From Rhodanobacteraceae bacterium (GTDB taxonomy: Bacteria > Pseudomonadota > Gammaproteobacteria > Xanthomonadales > SZUA-5), in assembly GCA_016717705.1 (NCBI GenBank), contig JADKFD010000102.1:26001-90000 (forward strand): a stretch of DNA of 64,000 nucleotides. Reading direction: 5' to 3'. A model generated the notes under the pieces. The model saw only the letters and a program-made list of their open reading frames with translations. It was not told the origin of the DNA and made no database searches. The position numbers were made by a program, and so were the translations under genes. This document shows positions 1 through 8,252 of the stretch, in pieces. The stretch's first letter is position 1. Each line of letters opens with the position of its first letter.

Positions 1-24
1 ATGGGGCGATCGACGACTCCCTGG

Positions 25-99
25 GTAGGTTGTGCCAAGCGCAGCGTGCCCAACTGCTGGCGAAACTGTTGGGCACGGCTTCGCCTTAGCCCAACCTAC
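25..99. repeat. Palindromic intergenic element, about 75 bp
   Basis: The outer arms gtaggttg (25-32) and caacctac (92-99) are reverse complements. The inner arms cgtgcccaac (45-54) and gttgggcacg (68-77) are also perfect reverse complements, giving a long imperfect hairpin. It lies just upstream of the quinone oxidoreductase gene. It resembles the short dispersed palindromes common in Xanthomonadales intergenic DNA. No open reading frame is involved. Confidence 0.6.
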
Positions 100-140
100 G
101 ATCTCACCATCAAGCCGCGTCGCGGCCTCAGGAGCACATC

Positions 141-1114
141 ATGAAAGCAATCATCTGCGAACAGTGGGGCGGCCCCGAGTCGCTGAAGTTGATGGACGTG
201 GCGTTGCCGGAGCCCGGACCGCGTCAGGTGCGCATCCGCGTCGCCGCCGCGGCGTCAATTTTCCCGACGTGCTGATCATCCAGAAGAAGTACCAGATGCA
301 GCCGGCGCTGCCGTTCTCGCCGGGCGCCGAGATTGCCGGGACGATCACCGCTGTGGGTGCCGAAGTGCAGGGGCTGAAGGTCGGCACGCCGGTCGCCGCA
401 CTGTGCGGCATTGGCGGGTTTGCCGAGGAATGCGTGGTGGATGCGGCGCTGGTCATGCCGCTGCCGCCGGGCGTGCCGATGACGCTGGCCGCGAGTCTGG
501 TGCTGGCCTACGGGACCAGCTGGCACGCGCTGCGCGATCGCGCGGCACTGAAGGCGGGTGAAACGCTGCTGGTCCTCGGTGCTGCCGGCGGCGTTGGTCT
601 GGCGGCGGTCGAGATTGGCAAGGCCATCGGCGCGCGCGTGATCGCGGCGGCGAGCACGGCGGAGAAACTGGCGATCTGCGGCGAACATGGCGCCGACGAG
701 TGCATCAACTATGTCGACGAGGATCTGCGCGAGGCGCTGAAGAAAGTCACCGGCGGAAAGGGCGTCGATGTGGTCTTCGACCCGGTCGGCGGCAACTGGA
801 CCGAAGCCGCATTCCGCTCGATCGCCTGGCGCGGCCGCCATCTGGTGATCGGTTTCGCCGACGGCAATGTGCCGGCGCTGCCGTTGAACCTCCCTCTGCT
901 CAAGGGCGCCTCGCTGGTCGGTGTGTTCTGGGGCGAGTTTGCCAAGCGCGAACCCAAGGCCAACGCTGCGGGAATTCAGGAAATCCTCGGCTGGATCGGG
1001 GAGGGCAAGCTGCACCCACGGATTTCGCGCCAGTACAGCCTCGCCGAGGCGCCGCAGGCGCTGATCGACATGGCCGCGCGCAAGGTCATTGGCAAGGTGG
1101 TGGTGGTGCCCTGA
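141..1114 (+). CDS. NAD(P)H:quinone oxidoreductase, zinc-independent MDR family (frame broken near 250)
   Basis: This is a quinone oxidoreductase-type medium-chain dehydrogenase/reductase, which reduces quinones or enones with NADPH in the cytoplasm. The N-terminus (MKAIICEQWGGPESLKLMDV) is read from the ATG at 141 behind an AGGAG-like site (cctcaggagcacatc). The rest (NFPDVLIIQKKYQ, then the nucleotide-binding AAGGVGLAAVEIGKA, ending VIGKVVVVP) is in another frame. Adding one base within 249-252 gives the expected VAAAGVNFPDVL join and a protein of about 324 residues, the normal family length. As written, the first frame stops shortly after the break. The family and both halves are clear. 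Whether the break is a sequencing error or a real mutation is not known. Confidence 0.85.
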
Positions 1115-1120
1115 AAGGCG

Positions 1121-1281
1121 GTTGTTGGTTGTTGGTGTTGGTGTTGGTGAGAGCCAGAGCGGTTGTCGGGATGCTGGCCAAAGCCGGCTTCGTTGCGGGC
1201 CGGTGGACGCGGCTCCATCGCGTCCAGAATCTGCACCCACCAAGGCCTGGTTCCCGCCAACACCAACCAACAACCAACAAC
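1121..1281. repeat. Inverted pair of heptamer (TTGTTGG) tracts between convergent genes
   Basis: The left arm at 1121-1148 reads gttgttggttgttggtgttg and onward, starting 7 bp after the quinone oxidoreductase stop codon. The right arm at 1257-1281 reads ccaacaccaaccaacaacca and onward, ending 7 bp from the stop of the convergent LuxR-type gene. The arms are near-perfect reverse complements built from the seven-base unit TTGTTGG and are separated by about 108 bp. Similar tracts follow other stop codons in this window. A role in 3'-end formation or transcript insulation is inference only. Confidence 0.7.
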
Positions 1282-1288
1282 CCGGCCG

Positions 1289-1930
1289 TCAGGGGGGTGA
1301 CACCAGCTTCTGCCGCCACGCCCACACGGCCGCCTGGGTGCGGTCGGACAGGTCCAGCTTGGACAACAGATTGCCGACGTGGGTCTTGACCGTGGCCTCG
1401 CCGATGCCCAGGCGGTCGGCGATGTTCTGGTTGGACAGGCCTTCGGCGATCAGCAGCAGCACTTCGCGCTCGCGGGTGCTGAGATTGGCGAGTGGGTCGG
1501 GGCGTGGTTCGACGCGCAGGCTGCGCACCAGGCCGGCGGCAACGCGCGGATGCAGCACGGTTTCGCCGCGCGCTGCGCGGCGCACGGTGTCGACCAGTTC
1601 GGCGCCGCCGACATCCTTGAGCTGGTAGCTGACGGCGCCGGCTTCCAGCGCCGGGCGCACGGTGTTCTCGTCAGTGCTGGAGGTGAGGATCACCACCTGG
1701 GTCTGCGGGCTGGCACCGCGGATGTCGAGGGTTGCCTTTACGCCATCGCCGCCGGGCATGACCATGTCCACCAGCGCGACATCCGGCCGCAACTGCCCGG
1801 CCAGTTCTGCGGCATGCCTGGCGTTCCCGGCTTCGCCGCAGACCTCGATGTCCGGCTGCAATTCGAGGTAAGCCCGCAGGCCCTGACGGACCACGGCATG
1901 GTCGTCGACCAACAACACGCGCAGTTTCAT
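1289..1930 (-). CDS. LuxR/NarL-family two-component response regulator
   Basis: This is a 213-residue cytoplasmic transcription regulator. Residues 1-120 form a receiver domain with the acidic pocket in LLVDDHAVVRQG, the phosphoacceptor Asp in VALVDMVMPG, and the conserved Lys in YQLKDVGG. Residues 145-210 form a LuxR-type helix-turn-helix (STREREVLLLIAEGLSNQNI, then EATVKTHVGNLLSKLDLSDR). The start ATG at 1930 has a GGAGG site just upstream. It follows the sensor kinase gene directly on the same strand, and an ATGA overlap with that kinase is likely. The kinase is the expected phosphodonor. The regulon cannot be told from this window. Confidence 0.92.
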   Translation of the reverse strand: MKLRVLLVDDHAVVRQGLRAYLELQPDIEVCGEAGNARHAAELAGQLRPDVALVDMVMPGGDGVKATLDIRGASPQTQVVILTSSTDENTVRPALEAGAVSYQLKDVGGAELVDTVRRAARGETVLHPRVAAGLVRSLRVEPRPDPLANLSTREREVLLLIAEGLSNQNIADRLGIGEATVKTHVGNLLSKLDLSDRTQAAVWAWRQKLVSPP

Positions 1931-3266
1931 TGGACCTCCAGATTGAACCTCGGTTGAACAGCAGGCGCACCAGCGTGCCGCCGCCGTCAGGACTGTCGAT
2001 CGAAAACTCGGCGCCCGGCAGGCTGTTGGCGCGCTGGCGCATATTGGTCAGGCCCATGCCCAGGGCGGATTCGCGAGCACCACCGCGGCCATTGTCGGCG
2101 ATGGTCAGTTCCAGGCGATGCTGCAGTCTGCGCACGGCCACTTTGACCCGGTCGCCATTGCTGTGACGCCAGGCATTGGCGAGCGACTCGTCGACGATGC
2201 GCAGCAGCGCTTCGGTCTGCGCCGGCGCCAGGTTCAGGTGTTCTGGCAGCTCGCGTTCCACGCTGCGGCCGCTGCGTCGGGCGAAGTCGTCCAGCCGACG
2301 CTGCAGCGCCGGGATCAGGTCCTCGGCGGCGCCGGCATCCTCGCGCAGCTCGCGCAATTGATCGGACAGCTCGCGCTGGATTTCTTCGACCAGTGCGCTG
2401 GCTTCGGTCAGACGCGACTGCAGGCGGGCGGCATCGCTGCTTTCACGGGCTGCCGCCAATTGCAGCGACAGGGCGAACACCTTCTGCTTGACGGTGTCGT
2501 GCAGATCGCGCGCCAGTCGGCGGCGTTCCTCCAGCGTGGCCAGTTGCGAGCGCGTGGCAAACAGCGCCTTGAGGTCGGCTGCCATGCGATTGAGGTCGCG
2601 CGCCAGTTGGCCCAGTTCGTCGCTGCTGCTGTCGGCCAGATGCGGCGCGAAATCGCCGCGTGCCCAGGCCTGGGCGGCGGCATCGATGCGGGCGACCCGC
2701 ACCAGCACACGACGGCGCAGAAACCATGCCGAGCCGATCAGGAACAGCACCAGGTACGACGCAGCGATCGGCCATTCAAAACTCAGGCTGCGGCCGAAGT
2801 GGTGCCACGGTGAGGGCACCAGGAGATCGAGCGCGAGCACGCGGCCATCCTGAGCCAGCGGTGCAGTCCAGCGACGATGCACCATGCCGTTGGCGAGCGG
2901 CTCGGTTCGTGACTCGCTGGCCGGCCGCAGAGCGGCGGCAAATGGATGTGGGGTCGTCTCCAGCAGCACATAGGCGGCCTCGGTACCGAGGCTCTCGCGT
3001 GGCCGTTCGAGTTCCAGTACGAAGCGGCGCAGCCGTTGTTCGACTTCGCTCGGCGCGATGCCGCGGGCCAGTGCGGCGTCGAGATCCGCCCCTTCGCGCG
3101 CGAGCACCCGGTCGACGCGGCCATCGTCCAGTTGCTTGAGACAGCGCTGGAATTCAAAGCCCAGGATGGATTGCTCGATCAACAGCAATGCCGGTACCGA
3201 CAGCGCAATGTAGAACAGCGTCAGTTGCAGGCGCAGCCCGTGGCGGCGGGGGATGGTAGCGGGCAT
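1927..3266 (-). CDS. Membrane sensor histidine kinase, HisKA_3/NarX-LiaS type (3' end frame uncertain)
   Basis: This kinase pairs with the downstream LuxR-type regulator. The start ATG at 3266 gives MPATIPRRHG followed by a first membrane helix (LTLFYIALSVPALLLI). Next come an extracytoplasmic sensor segment of about 150 residues, a second helix (ASYLVLFLIGSAWFL), a HAMP linker, the HisKA_3 phosphoacceptor box (RRRLARDLHDTVKQKVFALS), and a HATPase domain with N and G boxes (DESLANAWRHS, DNGRGG, GMGLTNMRQRA). The literal frame does not stop here: it runs to 1671 through the regulator in unrelated sequence. One missing base near 1935-1980 would place the stop at TGA 1927-1929, giving about 446 residues and a normal ATGA overlap. 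The signal sensed is unknown. Confidence 0.85.
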
Positions 3267-3612
3267 TGGCTCAGTTCGCTGGTGGGTTCTGCAAGCTGCG
3301 TTCCGACGAAAGCGTCCAGGCCGCTTCGCTGCTGCACAGCGGGGTTTGCTCCGCGGCTGCTCCGGCAAACCATCGCGCTCCCCATGGCGTCCACTTGACG
3401 GCGGCGGTCCCGGCGATCGCCGCACGCCCATCATGCCCGCACCGGCGACGTCGTGCATCCAACCAGCGTGGCCGATCGCGATCATGCCAGTCCACCTTGA
3501 GGATGAGTGGCCGGCCCGAGTGGAGGGATGCAGACCAGCGCATCAGCAATCCGACCGAATCTGGATGGCTCGGGCTAGACTGCCAGCAGCGATCTGCAGC
3601 AGGGCTTGTCGG
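3267..3612. other. Divergent intergenic region without a convincing gene
   Basis: This stretch separates the minus-strand kinase from the plus-strand membrane protein, so it must hold both promoters. The only structure seen is a 7-bp stem, ggtttgc at 3343-3349 with gcaaacc at 3365-3371. Reading frames crossing it show no recognisable protein. No clear -35/-10 pair was identified. Confidence 0.4.
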
Positions 3613-5013
3613 ATGAGTGATTCCCAGCGTAATGGCGTGCATCCGTTCGATGACGCCCTCGCCGACCGGTGGTTGCTCAGCTGGATACTGCCGAGCCTTG
3701 AGGTGCTCAAGCGCAACCTCGCGCGCATCGCTCCGGTGGCTTTGGGCTACGGTGCCTATGTCTGGCTGCTGCCGCATCTGCTCCTGGCTGGTGGCGGCAA
3801 TCTGGCGCAGATCATCAACGGCGTGCAGATGGCCGCGGTGCTGGCCGCCTTCATGGGTTTTGGCTACGCCACGCTGGTGCGTGGCGAGGGGATGCCGCAC
3901 GGCCTGGCACAGGTGGCGCCAACGCCGGGCATCGTCCAGCGCCTCGCGTTGCTGACACTGTTCTGGCTGATCTTCTGGGTCGTGCTCGGCTGGATCCTGA
4001 AGGGCCTGTTCGCCGCCCTGATGAAGTCGCCGTCCGCCATCGAGCTTGGCATGTGGCTGTTTGCCAAGTTGCAGTGGTGGTCGATTCCCTTCCTGCTGTG
4101 GCTATTTGCGCCGATCGGATTCTGGCTGGCCACGGTGTCGGCGCTGACCCAGATTCGCGCGATCCGCGGCGAGGAAGCGGTCAACGACATCGTCGTCGAC
4201 AGCTTTCGACGCGTATTCGCCGAACCCTTGCGAATTGCCATCCCCGCCTACATCCTGACGGCTGTCGGCATCATCGTCATGTACGTGTTCGCCGAGCTCA
4301 TCTTCAGCGGATTCGCCCAACTGATCATGCGCACGGGATGGGGCCTGAGCATTGCCCTGGCGGCGGTCAGCATGGCGCTGGCGCTGTCGTTCTGGTTTGT
4401 GATCGAGCGCGTCTATGCACCTGAGCTGGGTCTGGAGGATGACGTCCAGATCGGCATGGAGGATGCCGGCGAGGACTTGTCCGCTCTGGTTGCCGAGTTA
4501 CCGTTGTCGGAGCAACTCACTCAGCTTCTGGGACAGCAAGGCGCGGAAGCTGCGGTCCGTCAGGTGGCCAACTGGGTGCGCACCCGGCAAGCCGGGTTGC
4601 CCGAATTGTCGGCGCTGATCCAGCAGTGCGGCCATGCCGAGCTCGTGGCGCGAGAACTGTCGGCGGTGGCGACCGAATGGACCCATTCCAGCAAGACCAG
4701 CGATCTGGGCTGGCTGGTCGAGCAGGGCCTGACGCTGAATCCCGCCTTCATGATGGATGCGCCAGGGCAGGTGTTGGCGCTGGCGCGCAAGCTGACCATG
4801 CTCAACCGATCGGATCTGGCCACGCGATTGCTGCTGAACATGCTGAAGCAACATCGTGCTCACCCTGACCACCTGCCGGCCGGGCTGCAACTGGCGCGCG
4901 TGCTGGCCACGCATTCCAACAATGTCGACGGCGCGCGCAAGCTGCTCGGTCAACTGGCGAAAATCTATCCGGATGAGGCGCAGGTCAGCCAGGTGTTGAA
5001 ACAACTGGGCTGA
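3613..5013 (+). CDS. Multi-pass membrane protein with C-terminal helical-repeat domain, function unknown
   Basis: I do not recognise this 466-residue protein. Residues about 40-270 contain roughly six hydrophobic segments (for example VWLLPHLLLAGG, LLTLFWLIFWVVLGWIL, PFLLWLFAPIGFWLATV, AILTAVGI-like stretches, IALAAVSMALALSFWFVI). This looks like an inner-membrane domain. From about 290 on it is soluble and alpha-helical, with Leu/Ala patterns like tetratricopeptide repeats (DLATRLLLNMLKQHRAHPDH, then GARKLLGQLAKIYPDEAQ). The ATG at 3613 was chosen because it is followed directly by a hydrophilic N-terminus and the first helix. It is transcribed alone, divergent from the kinase, and convergent with the thioredoxin gene. 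Confidence 0.8.
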   Translation: MSDSQRNGVHPFDDALADRWLLSWILPSLEVLKRNLARIAPVALGYGAYVWLLPHLLLAGGGNLAQIINGVQMAAVLAAFMGFGYATLVRGEGMPHGLAQVAPTPGIVQRLALLTLFWLIFWVVLGWILKGLFAALMKSPSAIELGMWLFAKLQWWSIPFLLWLFAPIGFWLATVSALTQIRAIRGEEAVNDIVVDSFRRVFAEPLRIAIPAYILTAVGIIVMYVFAELIFSGFAQLIMRTGWGLSIALAAVSMALALSFWFVIERVYAPELGLEDDVQIGMEDAGEDLSALVAELPLSEQLTQLLGQQGAEAAVRQVANWVRTRQAGLPELSALIQQCGHAELVARELSAVATEWTHSSKTSDLGWLVEQGLTLNPAFMMDAPGQVLALARKLTMLNRSDLATRLLLNMLKQHRAHPDHLPAGLQLARVLATHSNNVDGARKLLGQLAKIYPDEAQVSQVLKQLG

Positions 5014-5057
5014 TCCACCGCTGGAGTTGCATGGAGGGCCGCGCGCCTGCGCAGCCG

Positions 5058-5924
5058 CTAGAACAGCAGGCTGGTCATGCGCCGGCGATAGTCGCCCACC
5101 AGATCTGCGTCGGGGACGATGCGGAAGGCGTCGACCAGTGCGCGGCGACCGAGGTCCTCGCCGAACTTGCGATCGGCCTTGAGGATGGTCAGGAACTGAT
5201 CCATGCCAGCGGCAAAATGGCCGGCGAGCAGGAAGCGCGCTCCCAACTGGTAGCGGGCCATGAGGTTGCCACCGTTTTGGGCGATGTCGGCCTGCAGCTC
5301 GCCATCGCCGGGCGCATGCTCGACCGCTTGCAGGAATCCCAGACGTGCCCGCGCACGCCGCGCCACCTCGTGATCCTGGACTTCGCCGGGAAGCTGGTCG
5401 AGCTCCGCGACGGCCTCGCTGAGCAGGCCGGCGCGCAACAGGGCGTCGGCCAGTTCGGCCTTCAGTTCATGTTTCTTCGGATCGGCCTTGATCGCCGCGT
5501 GCAGTCCGGCAATGGCGGCTTCCAGGTCTTCCGCGGCAAGATCCTCTTCTGCCTCGGGCTCCGGCTCGGCTGGCGCCTGCTGGGCACCGACGTGCTTGGC
5601 CAGCAGCGCGCGAATGGCGCCTTCGGGCTGCGCACCCATGAAGCCATCGACCGGACGGCCGTCCTTGAACAGCACCACGGTTGGCAGGCTGCGGATGCCG
5701 AAGCTGCCGGCCAGCGCCATTTCCTCGTCGGTGTTGACCTTGGCCAGCTTCAAGGTGCCGCCGGATTCGCTGACGATCTTGTCCAGCAGCGGCATCAGCG
5801 TCTTGCACGGGCCGCACCAGGGCGCCCAGAAATCGACCAGGACTGGCGTCGTGAACGAGGCTTCCAGCACGTCGAGTTCGAAGTTGTCCTGGGTTGCATG
5901 AAAGATTTGCGCGGTGGCGGACAT
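5058..5924 (-). CDS. cnoX: CnoX/YbbN-like thioredoxin-TPR co-chaperone
   Basis: This is a 288-residue cytoplasmic protein. Residues 1-110 are a thioredoxin fold with the active site WAPWCGPC and the cis-Pro region IRSLPTVVLFKDG. An acidic linker (PAEPEPEAEEDLAAEDLEAA) leads to a tetratricopeptide domain of about 150 residues (AELADALLRAGLLSEAVAEL, ARYQLGARFLLAGHFAAGMD). This order is that of the CnoX/YbbN family, which holds unfolding clients under oxidative (hypochlorite) stress and hands them to GroEL/DnaK. Here the motif is a full CGPC, unlike the E. coli protein, so redox activity is plausible. The ATG at 5924 directly precedes SATAQIF. A palindromic element lies upstream. Confidence 0.88.
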   Translation of the reverse strand: MSATAQIFHATQDNFELDVLEASFTTPVLVDFWAPWCGPCKTLMPLLDKIVSESGGTLKLAKVNTDEEMALAGSFGIRSLPTVVLFKDGRPVDGFMGAQPEGAIRALLAKHVGAQQAPAEPEPEAEEDLAAEDLEAAIAGLHAAIKADPKKHELKAELADALLRAGLLSEAVAELDQLPGEVQDHEVARRARARLGFLQAVEHAPGDGELQADIAQNGGNLMARYQLGARFLLAGHFAAGMDQFLTILKADRKFGEDLGRRALVDAFRIVPDADLVGDYRRRMTSLLF

Positions 5925-5983
5925 CGTGAGGCTCCGGAAAGTCGTTGCAGGGCAGTTGGGGGCGGAATCGGTGAAAGCAATGG

Positions 5984-6078
5984 TCTGGAGTGCGCCGGCT
6001 TGCCGGCGCCTTGGATGCTTGCTCTGCAGCTTCTGACGAAAGTGCATCCAGAGCGGTGGCAAGCCACCGCACTCCAGA
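5984..6078. repeat. Palindromic repeat with 10-bp terminal inverted repeats and three internal stems
   Basis: The termini tctggagtgc (5984-5993) and gcactccaga (6069-6078) are perfect reverse complements. Inside are two small hairpins, gcgccggc-tt-gccggcgc (5992-6009) and gcggtggc-aa-gccaccgc (6053-6070), and a central stem, tggatgc (6012-6018) with gcatcca (6044-6050). It fills the gap between the S8 protease stop and the cnoX start, both on the minus strand. The layout suggests a non-autonomous repeat or a structured RNA spacer. Confidence 0.7.
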
Positions 6079-6079
6079 T

Positions 6080-8176
6080 CTACTCGCAGACCTGCACTTG
6101 CGTGCCGAACACCAGACGCTGGATCGACTTGCTCTGGGTGACACCGTCAACGCTGTAGCCGAGCGTGCCGGTTTCGCCATTGCTGAAACTCAGCGTGACA
6201 TCGCCCGCTTCCGGGACTGGGAAGGCGGTGACATCGCCATTCGGCACGCTGGTGTAGGGCGTTCCCGACACGGGACGATTGAGCCGGCCCCTGAAGCTGC
6301 CATCAGGTTGGCGCTGCAGCACCGAAGTCAGCCACTGCGGTTGCTGGTCGGCGGCATAGGTGTACCAGGCGAGGAACATGAGGTCGCCCTGATGCTGGAT
6401 GCTCAAGCCCCAGCCGTTTTCGTTCGGATTCCACCACAGATCGGAATAGTTGCTGGCGCCCGCGCGCGAACCGCTGGTGAAGGTGCAGACCAGCGGCGTC
6501 GCCGCCAGCGGCAGCGGCTGCAACAAGCGATGCTGGGTGGCTGCGGCGTTCGGCGTGAAGGCAAAATCGAGCTGACCGGCGGCATTGAAGTCGATCTCGA
6601 TGACGCCCTGCGCCGTGGTGGTCAAGGATGCCGGCGCATTGGCGATGGTGGCCAGGGGTCGGCCGGTACTGAAGAAATAGTCGCCGCGATAGCGTCCGTC
6701 ATCCCGGCGCGACGCTGCCGCGGTGTACCAGGTCGGGCGGCCGTTGGCATCGTAGCTGTACCAGATCGCGACCACGATCTGGTCCTGGTGGGTGAGGGCG
6801 ACGCCATAGCCGGCGTTTGCCGGGGCGTAGTAGATCGACGAACGGTTCACCTCGGCGTCGACATCGAGCCGCGCCAATGCATCGGCGCAGTCCAGCAAGG
6901 GGAAGCTGCGACCGTTCTTCGGGTCGGTCACGCGCGTTGGTGAAGCTTGCAGAGCGGCGCGGACAGAAGCCGCACTGGCGCCGGGCACCACCGAGCGCAA
7001 CAGCGCCGCACAACCCGCCGACAGCGGCGACGCCTGCGACGTGCCGGCGTAGGTGGACAAGCCACCACCGCGCCCGCTCGAGGTGATGAAGGCGCCGGGA
7101 GCGTAAAGATCGGTGCCGGCGCTGCTGTTGCTGAAGCAGGTTGGCGTGGCCGCTTGCGGATTGACATCGGTGCAGCCCAGCGCGGAAGCGTTGTCGTAGT
7201 TGCGATCCCAGGTTGCGCCGACGCCGACCACGCCGCTCAGGCAAGCGGGAATCGACATGGCGTCGGCATTGGCCTGATTGCCGGCGGAGGCGAACACCAG
7301 GCTGTCGTTGCGCGCCAGAAGTTCGATTGCGCTGGCGCCTGCCACCGCAATGCCGCTGGCCTGGTCGCAGTCGCCCGGCAGCAACAGGCTGGTGCCGAGG
7401 CTGGCGTTGACGATCTTCGCTTCCGGGTGTTGCACGCGCACCCAGTCGAAGGCGGCGAGCACGTCGGAGAAACAGCAAAAGCGGTTGTTGGCGTCGATCA
7501 CCTTGACCGCAATGATGTTGGCCGCCGGTGCTGCGCCGGCGACTGCCACCGCGCCAGCGCCAGCGACGATGCCGCTGACATTGGTGCCATGGCCGTTGTC
7601 ATCGAGTGCGGAACCGCTGCCCGCTTGCGTGGCCGTGCCATTCGGGCAACAGCCACCGCCACCGGTGTCGGACGAGCAGAAGCACTGCTCGGCCACCACG
7701 CGCCCGCGGAAATCGAAGTGATTGGCGTTGATGCCGGTGTCGATCACGGCGATCGTCTGGCCGGCGCCGGTGAGTCCGGCGTCGGACAAGGGATTGATCT
7801 GCGCCAGCGGTCGTGCTTCAGCCATCGCGCCGCTGCCGCCGCTATCGAGATCGATGCGGCGCACGCTCGGCTGCCTGGCCAATTCAGCCAGCGCCTGCGC
7901 GTCGACTTCGATGGCAAAAGCCGGCAACAGCGAGAATTCGCGGCGCAGGGCGTAATGCGCGTCATCCAGGCGGTCCAGGACCTGGCCACGCTGCGCCTTC
8001 ACGGCGCCGACGCGGTCGGTCATGGCGGCGGACTTGTAGGCGCCGTCGTCGAGCACGACGAGGACGCGCACGCGGCCCTTGGCGACCAGCTTTTCGATGC
8101 CGGGGCCGATTTTCTCGACCGCCGCAGCGGCAGTCGCCCAGGCGAGCAGGGCGATCAATAGCAGCGATCTACGCAT
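6080..8176 (-). CDS. Secreted subtilisin-like (S8) serine protease with duplicated C-terminal domain
   Basis: This is a 698-residue exported protease. The ATG at 8176 starts a Sec signal peptide (MRRSLLLIALLAWATAAAAV), and an inhibitor I9-like propeptide region follows. The catalytic triad is visible: Asp in IAVIDTGINANHFDFRG, His in DDNGHGTNVSGIVAGAG, and Ser in GTSQASPLSAGCAALL. Two cysteine-rich inserts lie around the Asp/His region (AEQCFCSSD, GGGCCPNG, NNRFCCFSD), suggesting disulfides. After the catalytic domain, two related beta-rich modules follow (YYAPANAGYGVALTHQ with AIWYSYDANGRPTWYT, and WWNPNENGWGLSIQHQ with LAWYTYAADQQPQWLT), possibly for substrate or surface binding. The start at 8176 is preferred over an upstream ATG because of the signal peptide. 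Confidence 0.93.
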   Translation of the reverse strand: MRRSLLLIALLAWATAAAAVEKIGPGIEKLVAKGRVRVLVVLDDGAYKSAAMTDRVGAVKAQRGQVLDRLDDAHYALRREFSLLPAFAIEVDAQALAELARQPSVRRIDLDSGGSGAMAEARPLAQINPLSDAGLTGAGQTIAVIDTGINANHFDFRGRVVAEQCFCSSDTGGGGCCPNGTATQAGSGSALDDNGHGTNVSGIVAGAGAVAVAGAAPAANIIAVKVIDANNRFCCFSDVLAAFDWVRVQHPEAKIVNASLGTSLLLPGDCDQASGIAVAGASAIELLARNDSLVFASAGNQANADAMSIPACLSGVVGVGATWDRNYDNASALGCTDVNPQAATPTCFSNSSAGTDLYAPGAFITSSGRGGGLSTYAGTSQASPLSAGCAALLRSVVPGASAASVRAALQASPTRVTDPKNGRSFPLLDCADALARLDVDAEVNRSSIYYAPANAGYGVALTHQDQIVVAIWYSYDANGRPTWYTAAASRRDDGRYRGDYFFSTGRPLATIANAPASLTTTAQGVIEIDFNAAGQLDFAFTPNAAATQHRLLQPLPLAATPLVCTFTSGSRAGASNYSDLWWNPNENGWGLSIQHQGDLMFLAWYTYAADQQPQWLTSVLQRQPDGSFRGRLNRPVSGTPYTSVPNGDVTAFPVPEAGDVTLSFSNGETGTLGYSVDGVTQSKSIQRLVFGTQVQVCE

Positions 8177-8252
8177 GGGGCACGGGATTTCGCGACAGTC
8201 GGACAAGCCGACAGTCTAGGCCATGCCCTGCGCGGATCGATGCGGGCGCAAG

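Noticed and set aside
1671..1926. Real C-terminal extension of the kinase overlapping the regulator gene
   Set aside because: The extra residues are Arg/Gly/Ala-rich and unrelated to any kinase domain. A single-base shift explains them more simply.
6947..8161. 404-codon plus-strand open frame opposite the S8 protease gene
   Set aside because: The protease on the other strand has signal peptide, triad and intact frame. The antisense frame has none of these features.
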